NCBI RefSeq assembly: GCF_900142625.1
Contig: NZ_FRBN01000015.1
Span: 23,682 to 87,681 of the forward strand
Length of the DNA stretch: 64,000 nucleotides
Direction of reading: 5' to 3'
Source of the DNA: Roseovarius marisflavi
GTDB taxonomy: Bacteria; Pseudomonadota; Alphaproteobacteria; Rhodobacterales; Rhodobacteraceae
Each line of letters begins with the position of its first letter. Position 1 is the first letter of the stretch. Of this stretch, positions 15,304-22,726 are shown piece after piece. A program made the position numbers and the translations under genes. The notes beneath the pieces are model-generated. The model searched no databases. It worked only from the letters and a program-made list of their open reading frames with translations, and was not told where the DNA came from.

Positions 15304-16584
15304 TTAGCAGCCCGGCGTGATGCCGTTCTCGGCGGCGTAAGCGGCCGAATCTTCTTCAATCAGCGGCGCCAGGATTTCCTGATCCGACTGGAAGTAATCG
15401 GTGATCAGGTTCCATTCTTTCGCCACTGCATCCCACTGCGCCACGGCGCCATAGCCGTCGCCACCGTGGTTTTCGCACGACACCTTGAACTCGGGGCCGA
15501 ATTTCGGAAGGCCAAGGGCGGTCATCTTCGCTTCGGTCATCTCAAGGTTTTCCATGCCATCACGCATCATCGCAGGGGTGATTGCGGTGGTGCCATGGAT
15601 TTCCTGCGCGGTTTTGGCCGCCTCGGCCGCCAGCATCGCGGCATACATGCCCCGGTTATAAAGCGCGGTGCCAAGCTGATCGCCCGCCCCGGCTGTTTTG
15701 CCGGTATCCACAACATATTTCTTCAGGTCTGCGTAGAACGGGTAATCGCTGCCAAGGTTGTGGAAGGTCAGCGCCTTATAGCCATTCGCGCCTTCGCCCG
15801 CAGGCAGCACGTCGTTTTCCGAGCCTGACCACCAGATGCCGATGAAGTTCTCCATCGGGAAACGGATGTTCACGGCTTCCTGAACGGCAACCTGGTTCAT
15901 CACGCCCCAGCCCCACATCAGCACGTAATCCGGCTTTTCGCGACGGATCTGGAGCCACTGCGATTTCTGCTCCTGACCGGGGTGGTCAACCGGCAGAAGG
16001 GTCAGCTCGTAACCGTGCTTCTTGGCAAGCTCTTCCAAGGTGCGGATCGGCTCTTTGCCATAGGCAGAGTTGTGATAGACAAGCGCGATTTTCTTGCCGC
16101 TGATGTCGCCGCCATTGATGTCAAGAATATGCGTGACCGCGTGGCTTGCCCCATCCCAATAGTTGGCGGGATAGTTGAAGATGTTGGTGAACACCTTGCC
16201 GTTCTTGGCCGAGGTCCGGCCATAGCCCATCGAGTGCAGCGGAATGTTGTCCGAGGTCACCTTGGGGATCAGCTGATAGGTGATGCCGGTCGACAGCGGC
16301 TGATAGACAAGCGCGCCCGAGCCTTTGGTCGACTCGTAGCATTCCACACCCTTTTCGGTGTTATAGCCGGTCTCGCATTCAACGATGTTGACCTTCTCGC
16401 CATTGATGCCGCCATCCCGCTCGTTGAGCAGGGTGAAGTAATCAATATAGCCATCCGCAAACGGAATGCCATTGGCCGCATAGGGCCCGGTGCGATAGCT
16501 CAGCGCGCTGAACGTCAGGTCCGCCAGCGCCGGTCCTGCGGCCATCACGGCCGCAATCGCGGCAGTTGCCAGTTTAAGTTTCAT
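15304..16584 (-). CDS. ABC transporter periplasmic substrate-binding protein, system 1
   Basis: Periplasmic binding protein of 426 residues from the type-1 Leu/Ile/Val-like fold, with a Sec signal peptide (about 1-21, 'AAIAAVMAAGPALA'). Segments such as 'LLNERDGGINGEKVNIVECE' and 'KKIALVYHNSAYGKEPI' are typical of the hydrophobic/aromatic-acid branch of the family. The start at 16584 follows GGGAGGAA; the longer form has no signal sequence at its end. It is flanked by both permease and ATPase genes. With two CoA ligases in the same cluster, the ligand is more likely an organic acid than an amino acid (inference). Confidence 0.9.
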   Translation of the reverse strand: MKLKLATAAIAAVMAAGPALADLTFSALSYRTGPYAANGIPFADGYIDYFTLLNERDGGINGEKVNIVECETGYNTEKGVECYESTKGSGALVYQPLSTGITYQLIPKVTSDNIPLHSMGYGRTSAKNGKVFTNIFNYPANYWDGASHAVTHILDINGGDISGKKIALVYHNSAYGKEPIRTLEELAKKHGYELTLLPVDHPGQEQKSQWLQIRREKPDYVLMWGWGVMNQVAVQEAVNIRFPMENFIGIWWSGSENDVLPAGEGANGYKALTFHNLGSDYPFYADLKKYVVDTGKTAGAGDQLGTALYNRGMYAAMLAAEAAKTAQEIHGTTAITPAMMRDGMENLEMTEAKMTALGLPKFGPEFKVSCENHGGDGYGAVAQWDAVAKEWNLITDYFQSDQEILAPLIEEDSAAYAAENGITPGC

Positions 16585-16617
16585 CGGTTTAGTTCCTCCC
16601 TTGGATTTTTCCGATAT

Positions 16618-16650
16618 TGCGTAGGGTGCGCAGTCATGGCGCACCACACG
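16618..16650. repeat. CGTAGGGTG-type intergenic palindrome, copy 1
   Basis: GCGTAGGGTGCGC then AGTCATG, then GCGCACCAC: the GGTGCGC/GCGCACC arms (16625-16631 and 16639-16645) form a hairpin. The CGTAGGGTG head is shared with the element at 44172-44195, where it is inverted. Located between the LivM-like and binding-protein genes. Confidence 0.5.
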
Positions 16651-16664
16651 TTCCAGGCCTGCCC

Positions 16665-17741
16665 CTAGTGTGGGAAAGGCCAAAGTCTTAGTTTTTCCTT
16701 GGTCACGCGCCACAATTGGGCAAGCCCGTGTGGTTCCGCGATCAAGAAGATGATGATCAGCGCGCCAACGATGATGAACTCAAGGTGCGCCGCAAGGTCG
16801 GTCGGCCATCCAAGGCCGCCAACAAGCGTGTTCTTGAGAAGCACCGGCAACAGCACAAGGAATGCCGCGCCCGCAAAGCTTCCGAAGATCGAGCCAAGCC
16901 CGCCGATGATCACCATGAACAGCACGAGGAAGGATTTGTTGATGCCAAACACCTCACCCACTTCGACCGCGCCAAGATAGACCGAAAAGAACAGCGCGCC
17001 CGAGATGCCCACAAAGAAAGAGCTTACGGCAAAGGCCGTCAGCTTGGCCTTGAGCGGGTTCACCCCGATGATCTCGGCGGCGATATCCATGTCGCGGATC
17101 GCCATCCATTTACGCCCCGCCATGCCCCGCGTCAGGTTGCGGGCGATGATCGCACAGACCGTCACGAAGACAAGGCAGAACAGATAGGCCGCCCAGGGCG
17201 CGGTTTCGGCGCCGGTGATCGGCACGCCGAGAACGGTGCGCTCGGGCGCGGAAATCTGGCCCGAGGCCGAATAGTTGTAAAACCACGGCACCCGGTTGAA
17301 CAGCCAGACCAGAAAGAACTGTGCCGCCAGCGTCGCCACCGCAAGGTAAAAGCCCTTGATGCGCAGCGATGGCAGGCCGAACAGAACACCAACCCCGGCG
17401 GTGATCACCCCCGCCAGAATGACATGGATGAACATGCTGACATCCGGGAAGGACGTCATGAGCTTATAGACTGCATAGGCGCCCACGGCCATGAAACCGC
17501 CGGTGCCAAGGCTGACCTGCCCGCAATAGCCCACAAGGATATTCAGGCCGATGGCGGCAATCGCGTAGATCAGGAACGGCAGGAAAACCGCGTTGACCCA
17601 ATAGTCATTGATGACAAACGGCACCACGGCAAAGGCAAACACCAGAACCGCGTAATAGCGATAGCGGTCAAACTTGATCGGAAAGGTCTGGTTGTCCTCG
17701 GTGTAGGACGTCTTGAAGTCACCTGCTTCACGATAGAACAT
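16665..17741 (-). CDS. Branched-chain-type ABC transporter permease (LivM-like), system 1
   Basis: Inner-membrane permease of 358 residues with about ten hydrophobic segments. It includes the family motif region 'NILVGYCGQVSLGTGGFMAVGAYAVY' (split across helices 2-3) and the ATPase-coupling loop 'KWMAIRDMDIAAEIIGVNPLKAK'. The start region overlaps the upstream small membrane protein gene by 14 bases. The cytosolic N-terminal extension (about 30 residues before the first helix) is longer than in E. coli LivM. Confidence 0.92.
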   Translation of the reverse strand: MFYREAGDFKTSYTEDNQTFPIKFDRYRYYAVLVFAFAVVPFVINDYWVNAVFLPFLIYAIAAIGLNILVGYCGQVSLGTGGFMAVGAYAVYKLMTSFPDVSMFIHVILAGVITAGVGVLFGLPSLRIKGFYLAVATLAAQFFLVWLFNRVPWFYNYSASGQISAPERTVLGVPITGAETAPWAAYLFCLVFVTVCAIIARNLTRGMAGRKWMAIRDMDIAAEIIGVNPLKAKLTAFAVSSFFVGISGALFFSVYLGAVEVGEVFGINKSFLVLFMVIIGGLGSIFGSFAGAAFLVLLPVLLKNTLVGGLGWPTDLAAHLEFIIVGALIIIFLIAEPHGLAQLWRVTKEKLRLWPFPH

Positions 17742-18003
17742 TTCTGGTCACCTCCCCATAGGTATCAATCTCGTCGTCGTCGCGCTTGGTTGCGCGGTGG
17801 CGCCGTTTGGCATAGCCGGTTTCTTCGGAATGGCGCACCAGCCAGAGAAACGCGAGCATGCCCAAACCGCCGCCCATGGCCGCGAGGATCGCGGCGGTGA
17901 CCATCTGGCCGGTGGCATCCGTGTCAGAGGACAGCGCGAGATAGCCAAAGGCCCAGAACCCACCCCATGCAATGACATTGACGATCGCAATCAGCTTTTG
18001 CAT
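17728..18003 (-). CDS. Small two-helix membrane protein inside the ABC operon
   Basis: Protein of 91 residues that begins MQKLIAIVNVIAWGGFWAFG. Two hydrophobic helices lie at about 4-26 and 34-58, and a charged cytosolic tail ('KRRHRATKRDDDEIDTY') follows. It sits between the two permease genes, 4 bases after LivH and overlapping LivM by 14 bases, so translation is likely coupled. I do not recognise a family. The coupling suggests an accessory or stabilising subunit of the importer (inference). An upstream in-frame ATG (18087) lies inside LivH and is less likely. Confidence 0.75.
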   Translation of the reverse strand: MQKLIAIVNVIAWGGFWAFGYLALSSDTDATGQMVTAAILAAMGGGLGMLAFLWLVRHSEETGYAKRRHRATKRDDDEIDTYGEVTRNVLS

Positions 18004-18007
18004 GGCG

Positions 18008-18997
18008 TCACACCCGCTCGATGATCTTCTCGCCGAACAGACCCTGAGGCCGGAACACGAGGAAGATGAGCGCCAGAACATAGGCAAACCAGATCTCGGT
18101 TGCGCCGCCCAGATAGGGCGCGCCGATTGCGAATTCGAACACCTTTTCGCCGACGCCGATGATCAGACCGCCGACAATGGCGCCGGGGATCGAGGTAAAC
18201 CCGCCCAGCATCAGCACCGGAAGCGCCTTGAGCGCGATCAGCGACAGAGAGAACTGCACCCCCGATTTGGTGCCCCACATGATCCCGGCGACAAGGGCAA
18301 CAAACCCCGCCAGCGACCAGACCATGACCCATATGAAATTGAGGCTGATGCCAACCGACAGCGCCGCCTGATGGTCGTCGGCCACGGCACGCATGGCGCG
18401 GCCCTGTTTGGAATACTGCGCAAAGATCACCAGCACGATGACCAGAATCGCCGCCACCAGTGTGGCCACAACATCAAGGTTGTCGATGAAAAAGCCGTAC
18501 CCGAAGATGTTATAGGTGACCTCGTCGATGAACGGGTTCAGGCCCTGCGGCAGGCCGACATCAAGCTTTTTGATATCGCTGCCCCACATCATGTCTCCAA
18601 ATCCCTCAAGGAAATAGGCAAGACCGATGGTCGCCATGAAAAGGATGATCGGTTCCTGATTGACCAGGTGGCGAAAGATAAGCTGATTGACGATCCACGC
18701 CATCGCCACCATCACCACCATGGTTAACAAAATCGCCAGCAGGGCGGGCACATGCCATCCGAAATGGTGAACCTCGGTGCCAAAGATCGCGTTGATCAGG
18801 TGGCTGAAGGGCACCTGCCCTTCCATAATCCCGACAAGCGTCAGCGCCGCGAACAGGGCCATGACCCCCTGGGCATAGTTGAAAATTCCGCTCGCCTTGA
18901 AGATCAGAACAAAGCCCAGCGCCACAAGCGCATAAAGCACCCCCGCCATGAGGCCGTTCAGAAAGACCTCCATTCCCCATATCAGCTGCTCAGGCAT
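18008..18997 (-). CDS. Branched-chain-type ABC transporter permease (LivH-like), system 1
   Basis: Inner-membrane permease of 329 residues with eight or more hydrophobic helices. Family features are 'GVLYALVALGFVLIFKASGIFNYAQGVMALF' (split over two segments) and the ATPase-coupling loop 'GRAMRAVADDHQAALSVGI'. It pairs with the LivM-like permease to form the translocation pore. A perfect hairpin carrying a G-quadruplex motif separates it from the upstream ATPase gene. Confidence 0.93.
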   Translation of the reverse strand: MPEQLIWGMEVFLNGLMAGVLYALVALGFVLIFKASGIFNYAQGVMALFAALTLVGIMEGQVPFSHLINAIFGTEVHHFGWHVPALLAILLTMVVMVAMAWIVNQLIFRHLVNQEPIILFMATIGLAYFLEGFGDMMWGSDIKKLDVGLPQGLNPFIDEVTYNIFGYGFFIDNLDVVATLVAAILVIVLVIFAQYSKQGRAMRAVADDHQAALSVGISLNFIWVMVWSLAGFVALVAGIMWGTKSGVQFSLSLIALKALPVLMLGGFTSIPGAIVGGLIIGVGEKVFEFAIGAPYLGGATEIWFAYVLALIFLVFRPQGLFGEKIIERV

Positions 18998-19022
18998 GGT
19001 GTTGTGCCTCCGTTCAATACAA

Positions 19023-19073
19023 TTTTCCCCCGGCGCGCCGGGGTGGGTGGGTGGGCGGCGGGCCGGGGGAAAA
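19023..19073. other. Perfect hairpin with an embedded G-quadruplex motif
   Basis: Twelve-base arms TTTTCCCCCGGC (19023-19034) and GCCGGGGGAAAA (19062-19073) are perfectly complementary. The loop carries GGGTGGGTGGGTGGG (19041-19055), four G-runs with single-base loops, the most stable quadruplex class. The G-rich strand is the template strand of the ABC operon. It lies between the ATPase gene and the LivH-like gene and could act as a transcription brake or differential-expression device. Confidence 0.75.
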
Positions 19074-19093
19074 TCCCGGCCTCTGTCAAAACC

Positions 19094-19915
19094 CTAGTCA
19101 TGTGCGACCCCAAGATAGGCGTCGATCACATCCTGATTGTTGCGCACCTCATCGGGCGTGCCGTCACCGATCTTCTTGCCGTAATCCATCACGACCACGC
19201 GGTCGCTCAGATCCATCACGACGCCCATGTCGTGCTCGATAAGCGCGATCGTGGTGCCAAATTCGTCGTTCACATCCAGAATAAAGCGGCTCATGTCCTC
19301 TTTTTCCTCGACGTTCATGCCCGCCATCGGCTCGTCGAGCAAAAGGATCGACGGTTCTGCCGCCAGCGCCCGCGCAAGCTCGACCCGCTTTTTCAACCCG
19401 TAAGGCAGACGCCCGACCGGGGTCTTGCGGATGTGCTGAATTTCAAGAAAGTCGATGACCTTTTCCACGACGGCGCGGTTTTCAACCTCTTCGCGCTCGG
19501 CCTTGCCCTTCCAGATCGCCTGCGAGAAAAGCCCGGCTTTCATCTCGCGGATCCGGCCGGTCATGACGTTGTCGAGAACGGTCATGCCCTCGAACAGCGC
19601 GATGTTCTGAAAGGTCCGCGCGATGCCCTGTTGGGCAACCTCGAAGGGCTTCATCGGCGGGCGGCGTTCGCCCTTGTACCAGACCTCGCCTTCTTGCGGA
19701 TTGTAAAAGCCCGAGATCACGTTGAGCATGCTCGACTTGCCGGCGCCATTGGGGCCGATGATGGCGCGGATTTCGCCCTGACGGATATCAAAGCTGATGT
19801 CCTTGATCGCCACCACACCGCCAAAGCGCAGGGTGATGTTCTTCATTTCCATCACAACGCTGCCGATCTTGCGGCCGTCTGCGGTTGTGTAACCCTCTGG
19901 TGTCATATCGTTCAT
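19094..19915 (-). CDS. Branched-chain-type ABC transporter ATP-binding protein (LivG-like), system 1
   Basis: ATPase subunit of 273 residues. Walker A is 'IIGPNGAGKSSMLNVI', the LivG-typical loop is 'GIARTFQNIALF', the signature-like segment is 'LPYGLKKRVELARAL' and Walker B is 'ILLLDEPMAGM'. The H-loop is 'IALIEHDMGVVM'. The signature is 'PYGLKK' rather than LSGGQ, a variant I have seen in this sub-branch of importers. The start overlaps the CoA ligase stop by four bases (ATGA), tying ligase and transporter into one transcript. Confidence 0.92.
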   Translation of the reverse strand: MNDMTPEGYTTADGRKIGSVVMEMKNITLRFGGVVAIKDISFDIRQGEIRAIIGPNGAGKSSMLNVISGFYNPQEGEVWYKGERRPPMKPFEVAQQGIARTFQNIALFEGMTVLDNVMTGRIREMKAGLFSQAIWKGKAEREEVENRAVVEKVIDFLEIQHIRKTPVGRLPYGLKKRVELARALAAEPSILLLDEPMAGMNVEEKEDMSRFILDVNDEFGTTIALIEHDMGVVMDLSDRVVVMDYGKKIGDGTPDEVRNNQDVIDAYLGVAHD

Positions 19916-21885
19916 TCTGCTGCCACCTTTACGTCTGGTACATCTGCAACCGCCGCGTCGCGGATCGTCAGCGTCGCGCTGATCGAGCCTTTGCGCCCGT
20001 CTTCATAGGTCACTTCGGTTTCGGTGTAGATTTCGCTCGATCCGTCATAAAGCGCGTCGATCAGATCCTTGAACTTGTCCTCAACAATCCGGCGGCGCAC
20101 CTTGCGGGTGCGGGTCATTTCGCCGTCATCGGCATCAAGTTCCTTGTGCAGGATCAGGAAGCGGTTGACCTGGCAATGCGACAGCATCGGATCATCCGCC
20201 AAAGAGCGGTTGACCTCTTCCACATGCGCCTGAATGGTATCGAGCACCATCGGATGCCCGGCCAGTTCCTGATAGGAGGCATAGCCGATATTATTGCGCT
20301 CGGCCCAGTTGCCAACCGCCGTCAGGTCGATATTGATAAAGGCCGTGCAGGCCTCGCGCTCGTTGCCGAAAACCACTGCCTCAAGGATGTTGGGGTAGAA
20401 CTTGAGCTTGTTTTCAACGTATTTCGGCGCGAACAGGCGGCCATCGGCCATCTTGCCGACATCCTTGGCGCGGTCGATGATCCGCAGGTGGCCGTTGTCC
20501 TTGTCAAAAAAGCCGGCATCGCCGGTCGCGACCCATCCTTCCGGGTCTTTGGTGTCGGCGGTGCTTTCGGCGTTCTTGTAGTAGTATTCAAACGTGCCGG
20601 GGCTGCGATAGAACACCTCGCCATTGTCGGCGATGCGAATTTCCACGCCGGGGGCGGGCACGCCAACGGTATCGCTGCGCACCTCGCCATCGGGTTGCAG
20701 GGTGATGAACACCGAGGCCTCGGTCTGGCCGTAAAGCTGTTTCAGGTTGATCCCCAAAGAGCGATAGAAATCAAAGATTTCCGGGCCAATCGCCTCGCCG
20801 GCGGTATAGCCGACGCGCACCCGGCCAAGGCCAAGCGTGTCCTTGAGGGGGCCATAGACGAACAGATTGCCAAGCTTGTACTTGAGACGGTCCCAGAGGC
20901 CCACCTCTTTGCCGTCAAGAATGGCCGGGCCGACCTTGCGGGCATGCGCCATGAAGGTATCAAACAGCCACTTTTTCATGCGGCTGGCGTCTTCCATGCG
21001 GATCATCACGTTGGTCAACTGGGTTTCAAACACCCGCGGCGGAGCAAAGTAATAGGTCGGGCCAATTTCGCGCAGGTCGGTCTGCATCGTTTCGGCACTT
21101 TCGGGGCAATTGACGCAGAAGGCGCACCAATAGGCCTGACCGATCGAAAAGATGAAATCGCCCACCCAGGCCATCGGCAGATAGGCCAGAACCTCTTCGC
21201 CCGCGCCAAGGTGATCGAAATCCGAGGACGAGCGTGACGCCTCGATGATATTGCGGTTGCTTAGAACAACGCCCTTGGGCTTGCCGGTGGTGCCCGAGGT
21301 GTAGAGCATCACGCAGATGCTGTCATAATTCAGCTTTTCGCGTCGCGCCTTGAGATCGGTGATGAATTCTTCATGGGCGGCACGCCCCTGTTCCTGAATA
21401 TGGCTGAGCTGGTGCAGCTTGTGATGATCGTATTTGCGCAAGCCGCGGGGATCGACATAGATCATGTGCTCAAGCAGCTTAAGCCCGCCCTGCACCTCGA
21501 TCAACTTATCAACCTGCTCCTGATCCTGAACGATGGCAAAGCGCGCGCCGCAATGCTCCATCACATAGGCCATCTCGTCGGCCGATGCGTCCTGGTAAAG
21601 CGGCACAGGAATGGCACCCACCGATTGCGCGGCAACCATCGCCCAATAGAAATGCGGGCGGTTGCGGCCGATCACGGCAATAAAGTCGCCCTCGTTGACG
21701 CCAAGATTGATCAACCCAAGCGCAAGCGCCTCGATCTCTTTCTCGGTTTCGGACCACGTCCAGCTTTGCCAGATTCCGTATTCCTTTTCCCGATAGGCGG
21801 GCTTGTCGCCATATTGGGTCGCGTTACGTTGCAACAGCGCCGGAATGGAATCCATTCCGCCGGTCGCCTGAGTCGGCTGTGCCAA
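19912..21885 (-). CDS. Long-chain-type acyl-CoA synthetase (AMP-forming)
   Basis: Enzyme of 657 residues that activates a carboxylic acid with ATP and CoA. AMP-binding motif I is 'MLYTSGTTGKPKGVVLSNRN'; further motifs are 'LKQLYGQTEASVF' and 'WVATGDAGFFDKDNGHLRIIDRAKD'. It begins at TTG (21885), preceded by GGGAGGAT at ideal distance; the first in-frame ATG is ten codons later. It is the first gene of the ABC operon and overlaps LivG by 4 bases. Coupling of a ligase to the importer suggests vectorial trapping of the imported acid as its CoA ester. The substrate is unproven. Confidence 0.9.
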   Translation of the reverse strand: MAQPTQATGGMDSIPALLQRNATQYGDKPAYREKEYGIWQSWTWSETEKEIEALALGLINLGVNEGDFIAVIGRNRPHFYWAMVAAQSVGAIPVPLYQDASADEMAYVMEHCGARFAIVQDQEQVDKLIEVQGGLKLLEHMIYVDPRGLRKYDHHKLHQLSHIQEQGRAAHEEFITDLKARREKLNYDSICVMLYTSGTTGKPKGVVLSNRNIIEASRSSSDFDHLGAGEEVLAYLPMAWVGDFIFSIGQAYWCAFCVNCPESAETMQTDLREIGPTYYFAPPRVFETQLTNVMIRMEDASRMKKWLFDTFMAHARKVGPAILDGKEVGLWDRLKYKLGNLFVYGPLKDTLGLGRVRVGYTAGEAIGPEIFDFYRSLGINLKQLYGQTEASVFITLQPDGEVRSDTVGVPAPGVEIRIADNGEVFYRSPGTFEYYYKNAESTADTKDPEGWVATGDAGFFDKDNGHLRIIDRAKDVGKMADGRLFAPKYVENKLKFYPNILEAVVFGNEREACTAFINIDLTAVGNWAERNNIGYASYQELAGHPMVLDTIQAHVEEVNRSLADDPMLSHCQVNRFLILHKELDADDGEMTRTRKVRRRIVEDKFKDLIDALYDGSSEIYTETEVTYEDGRKGSISATLTIRDAAVADVPDVKVAAE

Positions 21886-22096
21886 ATTTTATCCTCCCAT
21901 ATGTCCGCCATGCGAACAGATGACCGCCTTGGGGCGATTCTTTCCTCCCCCCAAAGGGTGCTTGTTTCATGGTCGGCGTCAACTTTTTCCTGAACATTTC
22001 CCAAATCTTACGAATTGTAACAAGCGGTCCGATCCGCTTGACATGCCCCGGCCCGCGCCGGACACCTGATCTGTCACCCCCGTTGCAAGAGGCCGC

Positions 22097-22696
22097 ATGA
22101 CCCAACTGCGCATAGAATTCTGGTTCGATTTCGCCTCGACCTATTCCTATCTCAGCGCGATGCGTCTTGACCCGCTGGCGCGCGCGGCGGGTGTCGGGGT
22201 GACATGGCGACCGTTTCTTCTGGGGCCGATCTTCGCCGCGCAGGGCTGGACCACCTCGCCGTTCCGGATCTATCCCGCCAAGGGCCGCTACATGTGGCGC
22301 GACATGACCCGCCGGACACAGGCGCTTGGGCTACCGCTGCAACAGCCGGACAACTTGCCGCAAAACAGCGTGCTTGCCGCACGGGTCGCGCAGCTAGCGC
22401 TTGGCACGCCAAAGGGCGTCGCTTTTTGTAAAAGTGTCTATGGCGCCGAGTTCGGGCAAGGTCGCGATATCGCGGACCCCGTTGTCATCCGCGCCTGTCT
22501 TGAGCAAAGCGGCCTGCCCTGCGACATGATCGAGGCGGCGCAATCAGACGACAACAAGCGGAGGCTGCGCCGCTCTGTCGAAGAGGCGATGGCGCGCGGA
22601 CTCTTTGGCGCGCCCAGTTTTACCGTCGGGGACGAGCTTTTCTGGGGGGATGACCGGCTTGAGCAGGCCTTGGACTGGGCCGTTGGACATGCTTAG
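22097..22696 (+). CDS. 2-hydroxychromene-2-carboxylate isomerase-like (DsbA/kappa-GST fold)
   Basis: Protein of 199 residues in the thioredoxin-fold kappa-GST family. The N-terminus 'IEFWFDFASTYSYLSAMRL' has the family's Ser in place of a CxxC. The C-terminal 'ARGLFGAPSFTVGDELFWGDDRLEQAL' contains the cis-Pro loop. NahD-type members isomerise an aromatic ring-cleavage intermediate with glutathione. Others are general glutathione-dependent enzymes. Divergent from the CoA ligase/ABC operon, and in line with a role in aromatic-acid use, but that is inference. Confidence 0.82.
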   Translation: MTQLRIEFWFDFASTYSYLSAMRLDPLARAAGVGVTWRPFLLGPIFAAQGWTTSPFRIYPAKGRYMWRDMTRRTQALGLPLQQPDNLPQNSVLAARVAQLALGTPKGVAFCKSVYGAEFGQGRDIADPVVIRACLEQSGLPCDMIEAAQSDDNKRRLRRSVEEAMARGLFGAPSFTVGDELFWGDDRLEQALDWAVGHA

Positions 22697-22726
22697 ATCA
22701 AACCCCACGGTCAGGACAAAAGCGCG

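Noticed and set aside
22038..22066. Sigma-70 promoter before the isomerase-like gene
   Set aside because: TTGACA is present at 22038-22043 but no acceptable -10 hexamer lies 16-18 bases downstream.
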